From Accumulibacter phosphatis (GTDB taxonomy: Bacteria; Pseudomonadota; Gammaproteobacteria; Burkholderiales; Rhodocyclaceae), in NCBI RefSeq assembly GCF_000024165.1, contig NC_013194.1, positions 558,001 to 622,000 on the forward strand: DNA of 64,000 nt, given 5' to 3'. Within the stretch, counting starts at the first letter, position 1, and every line of letters starts with the position of its first letter. Position numbers and translations under genes: made by a program. This document shows positions 36,801-44,947 of the stretch, one piece after another. The notes under the pieces were generated by a model. That model was not told where the DNA came from. It made no database searches and saw only the letters and a list, made by a program, of their open reading frames with translations.

Positions 36801-37104
36801 GCACGACGGCTCGTTTCCGATCGTCGGCGTCAATACCTTCCGCAATCCGCAGGGCGACGCGCAGATCGAGATCGAACTCGCCCGCTCGACCGAGGAGGAA
36901 AAACAGTCGCAGATCAACCGCCTGCGCGACTTCCAGGGGCGCAACGCCGCGGTCTCCGGGGCGATGATCGAACGTCTGAAACAGACGGTGATCGACAACG
37001 GCAACGTCTTCGCCGTGCTGGTGGACGCCGTCCGCGTCTGCTCGCTCGGACAGATCACCGGAGCGCTCTACGAAGTCGGTGGCCAGTACCGTCGCAGCAT
37101 GTAG
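33838..37104 (+). CDS. icmF: Fused isobutyryl-CoA mutase / acyl-CoA mutase with G-protein domain
   Basis: The 1088-residue protein has three parts: an N-terminal B12-binding domain with the axial His31 (FDGHDAS), a MeaI-type GTPase chaperone with a P-loop at 212-219 (GTGGAGKS), and the large mutase barrel from about 510 to the end. The order B12 domain, G domain, mutase is that of IcmF, which interconverts isobutyryl-CoA and n-butyryl-CoA or related acyl-CoAs. The segment FPFTAGVFAFKR carries Phe at the position where methylmalonyl-CoA mutases have Tyr, which supports an IcmF-type substrate. It is divergent from an AraC regulator and followed by a CoA-transferase gene. Exact substrate preference is inferred. 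Confidence 0.9.
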   Translation: MTDLSIAKKLLPYKPKHKVRFVTAASLFDGHDASINIMRRILQSTGAEVIHLGHNRSVQEIVNAALQEDVQGIAITSYQGGHVEFFKYMIDLLKAGGGEDIKVFGGGGGVIVPSEIDELHAYGVARIYSPQDGQSLGLQGMINEVATKADFDLSTLAPQDPEAVLAALKAGDHRKLAQIITALENGAYPEALRKKIVHAAAGLKVPTLGITGTGGAGKSSLTDELVRRFRLDQGDTIKLAIISIDPSRKRTGGALLGDRIRMNAIEHPNIYMRSLATRETGSEVSAALPEVIAACKLAGFDFVIVETSGIGQGNAAIVPLVDVSLYVMTPEFGAASQLEKIDMLDFADFVAINKFDRKGAEDALRDVRKQYQRNHEAFGQSPDEMPVFGTMAARFNDDGVTALYQAIAPKLHALGLKLKKGKLPLVTVKQSSNQRAIVPAQRVRYLAEIAEAVRSYHAHTAEQAEVARQRQSLRTAKELFVGCGKPAGDFDDMIDWKEGQLDARARKLLDMWPKTVELYAQDEYVVKIRDKEIRTRLTNTSLSGSRIRKVSLPTYKDDGEVLRFLMKENVPGSFPFTAGVFAFKRENEDPTRMFAGEGDAFRTNRRFKKVSEGMPAKRLSTAFDSVTLYGCDPDARPDIYGKVGNSGVSIATLDDMKVLFDGFELCAPTTSVSLTINGPAPIILSMFFNTAMDQQVDKFRTDNGRDPTEDEIQKIRTWVLANVRGTVQADILKEDQGQNTCIFSTEFALKMMGDIQEFFVHNHIGNFYSVSISGYHIAEAGANPISQLAFTLANGFTYVEAYLARGMHIDDFAPNLSFFFSNGMDPEYSVIGRVARRIWAVAMKNKYGGSERSQKLKYHIQTSGRSLHAQEMAFNDIRTTLQALIAIYDNCNSLHTNAYDEAITTPTEESVRRAMAIQLIINREWGLAMNENPNQGSFIIDELTDLVEEAVLKEFEAIASRGGVLGAMETGYQRGKIQEESLYYEHKKHDGSFPIVGVNTFRNPQGDAQIEIELARSTEEEKQSQINRLRDFQGRNAAVSGAMIERLKQTVIDNGNVFAVLVDAVRVCSLGQITGALYEVGGQYRRSM

Positions 37105-37142
37105 AAAGCCGCAGAGAATCCCGGAAGCCTGACCACGGTGCC

Positions 37143-37187
37143 CGGCCGGCGGCTGTCACGGCAATACCCCGTGGCAGCCACCGGCCG
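37143..37187 (+). other. Strong GC-rich hairpin after icmF
   Basis: Arms 37143-37161 and 37169-37187 pair over 19 positions with one mismatch and one G-T type pair around a seven-base loop. There is no T-run after it, so it is not a classical intrinsic terminator. It may stabilise the icmF transcript end, attenuate read-through into the CoA-transferase gene, or be a REP-like element. Confidence 0.5.
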
Positions 37188-37271
37188 AATCTCCCGGTTC
37201 CCCATTTCGGCAGCGCCAGGCCTCCCGGGAAGGCATGTCGGCTGTCAACCGTCAACGGCAAAGGAGCGCGC

Positions 37272-38573
37272 ATGTCGGACATTTACCAGCGGATCTACCA
37301 ACGCAAACGGATGAGCGCGACAGACGCGATGAGTCTGGTGGAGAACGGTGACTTCATCTGCGTGCCCACCGGTGTCGGCGAACCGCCAGCCCTCCTGACA
37401 GCCCTCTCCGAGCAGCGCCAGACTTTTCACGGAGTGACCGTCGGGCAGATCCTGCCGCTGCGCAAGTTCGGCTATATCGATCCGGCCACCGTCGACCATG
37501 TCCACCATCTTTCCTTCTTCTATGGCGGAGCCACCCGGCCCGGTGGCCAGGAAGGCTGGATAGACTATCTGCCGAGCTATTTCTCGGAAATGCCGTCGAT
37601 GATCATGAACCGGCAGATCCGCGTCGACGTCGTGTTCAGCATGGCCTCGCCGATGGATGAGCACGGCTACTTTGCGCTCAGCCTGGGGACCGACTACACG
37701 ATGGCCGCGGTCAGCATGGCCCGGGCGGTGATTCTCGAAGTCAACCCGAATGTCCCATTTACCAACGGCAATTGCCATGTCCATATCTCGCACATCGCCG
37801 GATTGGTCGAGAGTGACGAAGCCGTGCTCGAGGTGGGTCTGCCGCAAATCGGACCGGTGCAGGAAGCGATCGGGGAGTACGTCACCGATATCATCGACGA
37901 CGGGTCGACGCTGCAGATCGGCTATGGCGCAATTCCCGACGCCGTGGTCATGCAACTCAGTCACAAGCACGATCTGGGCATCCATACCGAGATGATCGGC
38001 GACGGCATCCTGAAGTTGCTCGAGTGCGGCGCGGTCACCAACCGCAAGAAGAACTACCTGCCGGGAAAGATGGTCGCCACTTTCGCGCTGGGTTCGCAGA
38101 AGCTCTATCGTTTCATGCACCGCAACCCGATGCTCGAAATGCATCCGGTCGATTACACCAACGATCCCTACCTTGCTGCCCGCAACGACAAGCTGGTGTC
38201 GATCAATGCGACGCTGCAGGTCGACCTGCTCGGCCAGTGTTGCTCGGAGAGCTTTGGCCCGCAGCCTTACTCGGGCACCGGCGGCCAGGTCGATTTCGTT
38301 CGCGCCGCCAACCGCTCGCGTGACGGCAAGTCGTTCATCGTCCTGCCATCGACGGCAAAGGGAGACAGCATCTCGCGCATCGTGCCGGCGTTGTCGCCCG
38401 GTGCGCATGTGACGACCGGCAAGAACGACGTCAACTACGTGGTCACCGAGTATGGTCTGGCCGAACTGCGCGGAAAGACCGCCAGGCAGAGAGCGCAGGC
38501 ACTGATCGGCATTGCCCACCCCGACTTTCGCGGTGAACTGAGCGAGGCGGCGCGCCGCCTGAAGCTGATGTAG
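37272..38573 (+). CDS. Acetyl-CoA hydrolase/CoA-transferase family protein
   Basis: This 433-residue protein belongs to the acetyl-CoA hydrolase/4-hydroxybutyrate CoA-transferase family. Key features are GATRPGGQEGWIDYLPSYFS, the catalytic glutamate candidate Glu240 in HTEMIGDG, the conserved GTGGQVDFVRAA glycine-rich loop near residue 335, and VTEYGLAELRGKTARQRAQA. It would move CoA between short-chain acids or hydrolyse acyl-CoA. It lies 167 bases after icmF on the same strand, with a hairpin between. Together with the mutase it suggests butyrate/isobutyrate or related branched-chain acyl-CoA handling. Exact substrates are unknown. Confidence 0.85.
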   Translation: MSDIYQRIYQRKRMSATDAMSLVENGDFICVPTGVGEPPALLTALSEQRQTFHGVTVGQILPLRKFGYIDPATVDHVHHLSFFYGGATRPGGQEGWIDYLPSYFSEMPSMIMNRQIRVDVVFSMASPMDEHGYFALSLGTDYTMAAVSMARAVILEVNPNVPFTNGNCHVHISHIAGLVESDEAVLEVGLPQIGPVQEAIGEYVTDIIDDGSTLQIGYGAIPDAVVMQLSHKHDLGIHTEMIGDGILKLLECGAVTNRKKNYLPGKMVATFALGSQKLYRFMHRNPMLEMHPVDYTNDPYLAARNDKLVSINATLQVDLLGQCCSESFGPQPYSGTGGQVDFVRAANRSRDGKSFIVLPSTAKGDSISRIVPALSPGAHVTTGKNDVNYVVTEYGLAELRGKTARQRAQALIGIAHPDFRGELSEAARRLKLM

Positions 38574-38606
38574 CACGCTGCAGGACCCGTGCTCCGGTTT
38601 GCCGTC

Positions 38607-38624
38607 GCGCGCCGGTTGGCGCGC
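38607..38624. terminator. Hairpin between convergent genes
   Basis: GCGCGCC, a four-base loop GGTT and GGCGCGC form a perfect seven-pair stem between the ends of the CoA-transferase gene and the adenylate cyclase gene. No T-run is present on either strand, so it is only a weak bidirectional terminator candidate. Confidence 0.3.
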
Positions 38625-38681
38625 TGCTCGGCAGAGCCGCGCCGACAAGGGGGAAGATAGAGCATGCGCCGTGGGGCGCGC

Positions 38682-39920
38682 CTAGCCAGACGTCGCAGCG
38701 TCCTGCTGCAGGCGTCCCTTGAGCAGGAAGACACGCATCGGGCCCTTGCCCTTGATGTGGATCTCGCCACGTTCTTCGCACACGAAACTGGCGGGCAGCA
38801 TTGCCCGCGTTGCCTCGCTGATCTGGATTTCGCCGGAGATCCCCTGTGATTCCATGCGCGCGGCGATATTGACCGTGTCACCCCACAGGTCGTAGATGAA
38901 GCGCTTCTTGCCGATCACGCCTGCCACCACCGCTCCCGAGTTGATGCCGATGCGAATCGCCAGGCCGGGAAACTCCTTGATCGCCGCCTGCATGCGCAGT
39001 GCCAGTTCGGCCAAGGCGCTGGCGTGATCCGGACGTGCCTCGGGAATGCCAGCCGCAACCATGTACGCGTCGCCGATCGTCTTGATCTTTTCGAGTCCAC
39101 AGTGTTCGGTGAGGTCATCGAAGCGCGAGAAGATGGCATCCAGCAGATTGACGACGTTGGGGACCGACTCCGATAGCGTCGTGTAGCCGACGATGTCGGC
39201 AAAAAGCACGCTGCATTCGCCGAAGGCGTCGGCAAAGGTGCGCCCTTCCCGCCGCAGACGCTGGCTGATCGACGCAGGCAGCATGTTCTCGAGGAGTTCC
39301 TCGAGTCGCGTGTTGGCGCCGGCCAGTTGCTTTTCGGCTTCGGCCAGATCCGCCAGAAAGAGCTCGGCCACATACATGAGCGAAGCGAAGCTGGCGAAGA
39401 AGAGAATCCAGCGCCCAGCCCGCTGCGCCTCCGGAGGGTAGGGGAGGCCCAAGGCCGGGAGCGTCAACAGCCCGAGTTCGACACTCACGAAGATCGCCAG
39501 GCAACCGCCGGCATACAGGCGCCGCGCACGCTCGCCATGCTCGAAGAACAATAGATACGCGCCGACGGTCAGGGGCAGCAGATGATAGTGGTTCATGCTG
39601 CGGAACGGGCCGGCGATGCCCTCCAAAGCGACCAGGCAGACGACGACCGGAATCACGACCCAGAAGTAGCTGTGGCTGGCCAGTCCGAGTTGGCCGCGCG
39701 CGAGGCAGTACCACACCCACGCCGCACCGCAGAACGAAATGCTCTGCAGCGCCAGCGTCAGCCAGTCGCCTCGCACGAGAGCGACGCCGCTCCACACCAC
39801 CGCATACGCGAGCAGCAGCACAGTCCCTGTGCGCAGAAGGCGTTCGGCCCGGCGCCGCCGGTAGTGGCGGAACCCCACGTCGGTATATACGAAATCGCCA
39901 GTACTGTCTTTTCCGCTCAC
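38682..39920 (-). CDS. Membrane-bound class III adenylate/guanylate cyclase
   Basis: The GTG start at 39920 follows GGGAGG, giving 412 residues. The N-terminal half contains about five or six transmembrane helices (for example AERLLRTGTVLLLAYAVVW, YFWVVIPVVVCLVAL and RLYAGGCLAIFVSVELGLL). A coiled-coil linker leads to a class III cyclase domain at about residues 215-395. Its metal and substrate motifs are present: CSVLFADIVGYTTL, LEKIKTIGDAYMVAAG and YDLWGDTVNIAARME. The Lys in EKIKTIG and the Asp in YDLWGD favour ATP as substrate, so it probably makes cAMP. The membrane half resembles a 6-TM sensor of unknown signal. Confidence 0.9.
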   Translation of the reverse strand: MSGKDSTGDFVYTDVGFRHYRRRRAERLLRTGTVLLLAYAVVWSGVALVRGDWLTLALQSISFCGAAWVWYCLARGQLGLASHSYFWVVIPVVVCLVALEGIAGPFRSMNHYHLLPLTVGAYLLFFEHGERARRLYAGGCLAIFVSVELGLLTLPALGLPYPPEAQRAGRWILFFASFASLMYVAELFLADLAEAEKQLAGANTRLEELLENMLPASISQRLRREGRTFADAFGECSVLFADIVGYTTLSESVPNVVNLLDAIFSRFDDLTEHCGLEKIKTIGDAYMVAAGIPEARPDHASALAELALRMQAAIKEFPGLAIRIGINSGAVVAGVIGKKRFIYDLWGDTVNIAARMESQGISGEIQISEATRAMLPASFVCEERGEIHIKGKGPMRVFLLKGRLQQDAATSG

Positions 39921-40177
39921 AGACCTCCCGAGTCTGTTGAACAGCCGCGGGAGGCCGGCCCCCGAGCTGGAGGCCGGATTCTACAGGGAATCCTCGCGGC
40001 GGTGACCGTCGATCGACGACGCCCCCGAACCGGCCGCCGGGTGAGCACGCGGCAGATACGCCCGCGCGTGGCCAGGCCCCCTGCGCGCGCTCACGCGTTT
40101 GTGACACGGACTTCCGGCGTCGCCAATGCGACTTTCATACTAGAATGGCCGTCTTTTCCCGACTGCCCACAGCGATC

Positions 40178-41596
40178 ATGATCCGTACCCGTTTCGCGCC
40201 TTCCCCGACCGGCTTCCTGCATATCGGCGGTGCGCGCACTGCACTTTTCTCATGGGCCTATGCCCGCCACCACTCCGGCGCCTTCATCCTGCGCGTTGAG
40301 GACACCGATCTGGCGCGATCGACCCCGGACGCCGTGCGGGCGATTCTCGATGGCATGCTCTGGCTTGGCCTCACCTATGACGAAGGTCCGTTCTACCAGA
40401 CCCAACGGATGGATCGTTACCGGGCCGTGATCCAGGAAATGCTCGCCGCCGGTACCGCTTACCACTGCTACATGGCGCCCGAGGAACTCGACCGCCTGCG
40501 CGAGGAGCAGCGGTCCCAGGGCGTTAAGCCGCGCTACAACGGCCTCTGGCGACCAGAGCCGGGGAAGATCCTGCCGACCCCGCCAGCGGCTGTTCTCCCC
40601 GTCGTGCGCTTCAAGAATCCCCGCGACGGGATGGTCGCCTGGGACGATCTCGTCAAGGGCCGGATCGAGATTGCCAATGGCGAACTCGACGACCTCGTCA
40701 TTGCTCGCGCCGACGGTACCCCAACCTACAATTTCTGCGTCGTCGTCGATGATCGCGACATGGGTATCACACACGTCATCCGCGGCGATGACCACGTCAA
40801 CAACACGCCGCGGCAGATCAACATACTGCGTGCGCTCGGGGCGCCGGTGCCACTCTACGCGCACCTGTCGATGATTCTTGGCGATGATGGGCAGAAACTG
40901 TCAAAACGGCATGGCGCCGTCAGTGTCATGCAGTACGACGACGAAGGCTACCTGCCTGAAGCCGTGCTCAACTATCTTGCGCGTCTCGGTTGGTCGCACG
41001 GCGACGACGAGATCTTCTCGATGCAGCAGTTTTGTGAGTGGTTCGACCTCGACCATATCACTCCCTCTGCGGCGCAGTTCAATACCGAGAAGCTGAACTG
41101 GCTCAATGCCCACTACCTGAAGCGCACCGATATTGCCCGCTTGACCGCTCTCGTTCGACCGCGCCTGGAGGCGCGCGGGCTGAGTGTCGCCGGCACCCCT
41201 TCGCTTGAGGCGATCATCGGCCTCTATCGGGATCGTGCCGCCAATTTGAACGAACTGGCCGACGCGGCGGGAATCTTCTACGCCCATCCGGAGGTGCCGA
41301 CAAGGCTCCTGGAAAAGCACCTGACGCCGGAAGCTCTGCCGCTGCTCGCCGATTTCATCGCCGGACTAGCCGAGGTGGCCTGGGAAGCGCCGGCGATCGG
41401 TGCACTGATCAAGGAAAGCGTTGCCCGACACGGGATGAAAATGCCGAAGCTGGCGATGCCCATACGCGTGCTTCTCACTGGCCAGGAGCAGACGCCGTCG
41501 GTGGACGCGCTGGTCGCGCTGTTCCCGCGCGAAGAGGTGCTCGAACGGCTTGGCAAGGCGGACGACCCGAGACCGTCCGGGATCGATCCGTCGTGA
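40178..41596 (+). CDS. gltX: Glutamyl-tRNA synthetase
   Basis: The start at 40178 gives the family N-terminus (IRTRFAPSPTGFLHIGGAR), so the in-frame ATG at 40145 is not used. The 472-residue enzyme charges tRNA-Glu with glutamate. Visible class I signatures are the HIGH-type HIGG and the KMSKS-type KLSKRHG, plus HVIRGDDHVNNTPRQI. The anticodon-binding C-terminal half is present and the length is typical. A TAGAAT -10-like box lies at 40141-40146, but no matching -35 is clear. Confidence 0.96.
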   Translation: MIRTRFAPSPTGFLHIGGARTALFSWAYARHHSGAFILRVEDTDLARSTPDAVRAILDGMLWLGLTYDEGPFYQTQRMDRYRAVIQEMLAAGTAYHCYMAPEELDRLREEQRSQGVKPRYNGLWRPEPGKILPTPPAAVLPVVRFKNPRDGMVAWDDLVKGRIEIANGELDDLVIARADGTPTYNFCVVVDDRDMGITHVIRGDDHVNNTPRQINILRALGAPVPLYAHLSMILGDDGQKLSKRHGAVSVMQYDDEGYLPEAVLNYLARLGWSHGDDEIFSMQQFCEWFDLDHITPSAAQFNTEKLNWLNAHYLKRTDIARLTALVRPRLEARGLSVAGTPSLEAIIGLYRDRAANLNELADAAGIFYAHPEVPTRLLEKHLTPEALPLLADFIAGLAEVAWEAPAIGALIKESVARHGMKMPKLAMPIRVLLTGQEQTPSVDALVALFPREEVLERLGKADDPRPSGIDPS

Positions 41597-41753
41597 CCGC
41601 GCGCCGCGATGAGCCACTCGAACAAGGCTCCGGCCTTCCCGCGCTGCCCAGCGCCGCCACGGTTGGCTTCGGGTAGCCAAGCGTCATGATTGCCACCGTG
41701 AGTCGTTCACGGGAGCCCAACAGCATTAGCCAAATGTTCTATTCGAATGCCAC

Positions 41754-41781
41754 TTGCAATTCTGGGCGGATCCCTTATAGT
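41754..41781 (+). promoter_or_regulatory. Sigma-70 promoter for the small HTH gene
   Basis: TTGCAA (41754-41759), a 16-base spacer and TATAGT (41776-41781) form a good promoter. The palindrome ATTCGAAT (41741-41748) lies just upstream. It would give a leader of about 90 bases before the gene at 41878. The remaining intergenic bases show nothing else clear. Confidence 0.45.
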
Positions 41782-41877
41782 GTGCCACGTGTCAGCAAGC
41801 CCGTAGGCTGTGAACCCGTGGCACGAGAAGAGTTTTCAGCCCGTTCGCATGCAGTCATTGCAAGAAAGGATAGTCCG

Positions 41878-42183
41878 ATGAGTACCGCCAAAGTCGTTGA
41901 GAGGGTCGATCCCCGCGAAATCCGTCGCAAACTGGGCTTGAACCAACAGCAGTTCTGGTCCAAGATCGGTGTAACACAAAGTGGTGGTTCGCGTTATGAA
42001 AGCGGCCGTAACATGCCCAAGCCGGTGCGCGAGTTGCTGCGGCTTGTGCATGTCGAGCAGATCGATATTCAACGCCTGAAGCGCGAGGACTTCGAGGTCG
42101 TCGAATATCTCAAGGCGGAAGACCCCGACCTCTTCAAGACTTTGCGGAAAGCTGCCCGGAGCAAGGTCAAGAAGCCGGTTTGA
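41878..42183 (+). CDS. Small HTH (XRE/Cro-C1-type) regulator
   Basis: The ATG follows AAGAAAGGA by seven bases and opens a 101-residue protein. Residues 12-55 form a Cro/C1-type helix-turn-helix (REIRRKLGLNQQQFWSKIGV, then GGSRYESGRNMPKPVRELLR). The C-terminal 45 residues are charged and helical, without a recognised domain. It stands alone between gltX and the reverse recN. No partner toxin is beside it, so an antitoxin role is not supported; a global or housekeeping regulator is more likely. Confidence 0.85.
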   Translation: MSTAKVVERVDPREIRRKLGLNQQQFWSKIGVTQSGGSRYESGRNMPKPVRELLRLVHVEQIDIQRLKREDFEVVEYLKAEDPDLFKTLRKAARSKVKKPV

Positions 42184-42266
42184 CGTCCTCCCGGTGAGAT
42201 GGAGTCGGTGGGCAAGCGGTCAGTCTCGCAAGCCGGCATCAACTCCTCCCCGGTGCCCCAGCGGGG

Positions 42267-43922
42267 TCAGGCGCGTCCCAACAGTTCCTTGGCGTGTTGG
42301 CGAGTGATCTCGGTGATCTCGATGCCGCCCAGCATGCGCGCGATTTCCTCGACCCGCGCCTGATTTTCGAGCGCGGTGACCAGGCTGCGAACCTCGCCAG
42401 CCTCCGTGCTCTTGCTGACCTGCCATTGCCAATTGGCACGCGCGGCCACCTGCGGAAGGTGGGTCACGCAGAGAACCTGTCGATCGGCGCCCAGTTCGCG
42501 CAGCAGACGACCGACAATCTCGGCGACTCCGCCACCGATACCGACATCCACCTCGTCAAAGATGAGCGTCGGTACGCTGGCGGCCTGGCTGGTCACCACC
42601 TGAATAGCGAGACTGATGCGCGACAGCTCGCCGCCCGAGGCGACCTTGGCAAGCGGGCGCGCTTCATTTCCGGCCAAACCGGCAAGGCGAAATTCGATCT
42701 GCTCGAAACCCGCGGCATTGCCTCCCTCGACCGGGACCAGACCGACCTCGAAACGCCCGCCGCCAAGCGCGAGTTGCTGCATGACCTGACTGACCTCGCC
42801 GGCAAGTGCTGCGGCAGCTTCGCGACGACTGTCGGAGAGGCGCCGCGCCAGGCGCTCGTAGTCGCCGCGCGCTGCCGCGACACGTTCCGCCAGCGCGCCG
42901 ACATCGGCAGCCGCGCCGAGGATGGCCAGTCGCTCCTGGCAGCGTGCCAGCAAGGCCGGCAACTCCTCGGGCTTGCAGCGGAACTTCCGGGCACAGCCGA
43001 GAACGGCGTCGATTCGCTGCTCGATTTCCGCCAAGCGCCGCGGATCCAGTTCGGCGCGGCTGGCATAGCGACGCAGGGAAGAGATCGCCTCGGCGAGTTC
43101 GGCCTGAGCCGAATGCAGCAGGACGCCGATCTCGCACAGCGCGGAGTCGTACTCGGCGAGCCCATCGATACGATTCGCGACCGCACCGAGCCGAGCTTCG
43201 CAGGCAGATTCACCTTCGGCCAATACCTGCAGGGAATGCTCGGCGCCGTCGACAAGGTTTGCGGCATGCGCCAGGCGTTTGTGCTCGTCGTTCAGCGTCG
43301 CCCATTCCTCGACCGAGAAACCAAGCGCTGCCAGTTCGTCGGCCTGCCAGGCAAGTTGCTCGCGCTCGGCAGCCAGGGCCTCGATGTCGTTGCTTGCCGT
43401 ATCAAGCGTCGTTCTGGCAGCGCGCCAGACGCGCCAGGCCTTGCCGACTTCGGCCAACAAGGGGTCGAGTCGGGCGTGCGCGTCGAGCAGCGCGCGCTGT
43501 GCTTCGCCACGCATCAGCGACTGGTGAGCGTGCTGGCCGTGGATGTCGACCAGCGCTTCGGCCACCTCGCGCAGCTGCTGGACGGTGACCGGTGACCCGT
43601 TGACATAGGCGCGCGAACGGCCGTTGGCATCGACTAAGCGGCGCAGGAGCAAGCCGCCCTCGCTGTCCATATCATGGGCAAGCAGCCACTCGCTTGCCTC
43701 GGGTGAGCGCTCCAGAGCAAACTCCGCAGTCACCTCCGCGCGTTCGCTGCCTGTCCGAATCAGGCTCGAGTCAGCGCGTTCGCCAAGGGCGAAGGCCAGC
43801 GCGTCCACCAGAATCGACTTGCCGGCACCCGTCTCGCCAGTCAGAGTACCGAATCCGGCTTGAAACTCGAGTTCGAGCCGGTCGACCAGAACGAAGTCGC
43901 GAATCGTCAAGCGGCAGAGCAT
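42267..43922 (-). CDS. recN: DNA repair ATPase RecN
   Basis: The 551-residue SMC-like protein acts in double-strand break repair. The N-terminal Walker A is in TLTGETGAGKSILVDALAFA. The C-terminal part carries ABC-type signature-like GGELSRISLAI and Walker B LIFDEVDVGIGG. A long coiled-coil region lies between. It sits 23 bases downstream of nadK on the same strand, so the two are probably cotranscribed. Length and motifs are normal for the family. Confidence 0.96.
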   Translation of the reverse strand: MLCRLTIRDFVLVDRLELEFQAGFGTLTGETGAGKSILVDALAFALGERADSSLIRTGSERAEVTAEFALERSPEASEWLLAHDMDSEGGLLLRRLVDANGRSRAYVNGSPVTVQQLREVAEALVDIHGQHAHQSLMRGEAQRALLDAHARLDPLLAEVGKAWRVWRAARTTLDTASNDIEALAAEREQLAWQADELAALGFSVEEWATLNDEHKRLAHAANLVDGAEHSLQVLAEGESACEARLGAVANRIDGLAEYDSALCEIGVLLHSAQAELAEAISSLRRYASRAELDPRRLAEIEQRIDAVLGCARKFRCKPEELPALLARCQERLAILGAAADVGALAERVAAARGDYERLARRLSDSRREAAAALAGEVSQVMQQLALGGGRFEVGLVPVEGGNAAGFEQIEFRLAGLAGNEARPLAKVASGGELSRISLAIQVVTSQAASVPTLIFDEVDVGIGGGVAEIVGRLLRELGADRQVLCVTHLPQVAARANWQWQVSKSTEAGEVRSLVTALENQARVEEIARMLGGIEITEITRQHAKELLGRA

Positions 43923-43945
43923 GGTTTCGTCGGCGCAGGAATCGC

Positions 43946-44872
43946 CTAATGTTCCTTGGGTCGCTCGCTCCAGTGCAGCTTCTCACGCAGCATCGCGAAG
44001 TAACTGTGACCGGGAGGGTGGAGCAGGCAGATGGAGTATTCGGAGCGCCGGATGCGCACGGTGTCGTCGTTGCGCAGATCGACGGTTACCTGCCCATCGA
44101 AATGTGCACGCGAATCAGTGGCATAGACAACGCGGATTTCGATTTCCTTGCGATCTCCGACCAGGATCGGCCGGTTGGACAGCGCATGCGGACACAGTGG
44201 CACCAAAGCGATCGCGGACACCTGCGGATGCAGGATCGGGCCGTTGGCCGACAGCGCATAGGCCGTCGAACCGGTCGAGGTGGCGACGATCAGCCCATCC
44301 GAGCGCAGGTGGTAGATGAACTCGCCGTCAATGAAGAGCTCGAACTCGATCATCCGGCCGGTGGCTCCCTTGTCGACGACGACATCGTTGAGCGCCAGAT
44401 TGGCGAAGACGCTGCGTTCGTCGCGCAGGATCTCGGCATCGAGGAGCATGCGGACTTCGGGAACGAACTTGCCGTCCAGCAGATCGTCCATGCAGGTCAG
44501 CATGTCGCTGCGCGCGATATCGGTCATGAAACCCAGACGTCCCTGATTGACGCCAACCAGAGGTACGCGGTAACGCGCGAGCTGTCGTGCCGCGTTGAGC
44601 ATCGTGCCGTCGCCACCGACGACGATCGCCATGTCGGCATGCGCGCCGAGCCAGGGAAAACTGCCGCTCGCCCAACTCCTCAGGTCGAGCTGGGACACCA
44701 CATTGCGGGCCGTTTCTTCCTCGATCAGCACGGTCATGCCACGCTCGTGCAGGTATTTCGCCAGCAGGCGAATCGATTCGGCTATTTCCGGACTGTGGTA
44801 CTTGCCGATCAGCGCTATTGTTCGGGGCAGGTGTGCGCATTCGGGCGACGCTTGCGGAAAGGCGTTGTTCAT
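43946..44872 (-). CDS. nadK: NAD kinase
   Basis: This 308-residue enzyme phosphorylates NAD to NADP. The diagnostic GGDGT motif is in IVVGGDGTMLNAARQL, with GVNQGRLGFMTDI and the substrate-binding SDGLIVATSTGSTAYALS. It is divergent from hrcA with 75 bases between the starts, and recN follows. This nadK-recN pair next to hrcA is a common betaproteobacterial arrangement. Confidence 0.96.
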   Translation of the reverse strand: MNNAFPQASPECAHLPRTIALIGKYHSPEIAESIRLLAKYLHERGMTVLIEEETARNVVSQLDLRSWASGSFPWLGAHADMAIVVGGDGTMLNAARQLARYRVPLVGVNQGRLGFMTDIARSDMLTCMDDLLDGKFVPEVRMLLDAEILRDERSVFANLALNDVVVDKGATGRMIEFELFIDGEFIYHLRSDGLIVATSTGSTAYALSANGPILHPQVSAIALVPLCPHALSNRPILVGDRKEIEIRVVYATDSRAHFDGQVTVDLRNDDTVRIRRSEYSICLLHPPGHSYFAMLREKLHWSERPKEH

Positions 44873-44947
44873 GGGGCGAATTAAACCACAATTCAGCTTC
44901 CTCCCGCGGCGCCCCGCTAACGACCGATTTTTTGTAGAATCGAAGCC

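Noticed and set aside
40141..40146. gltX promoter -10 box TAGAAT
   Set aside because: No acceptable -35 box is found at 15-19 bases upstream, so it is mentioned only in the gltX entry.
41878..42183. Toxin-antitoxin antitoxin
   Set aside because: The protein has an HTH domain but no adjacent small toxin gene; neighbours are gltX and recN.
44880..44947. CIRCE operator upstream of hrcA
   Set aside because: No TTAGCACTC with inverted copy is present; only a TAGAAT box near the start.
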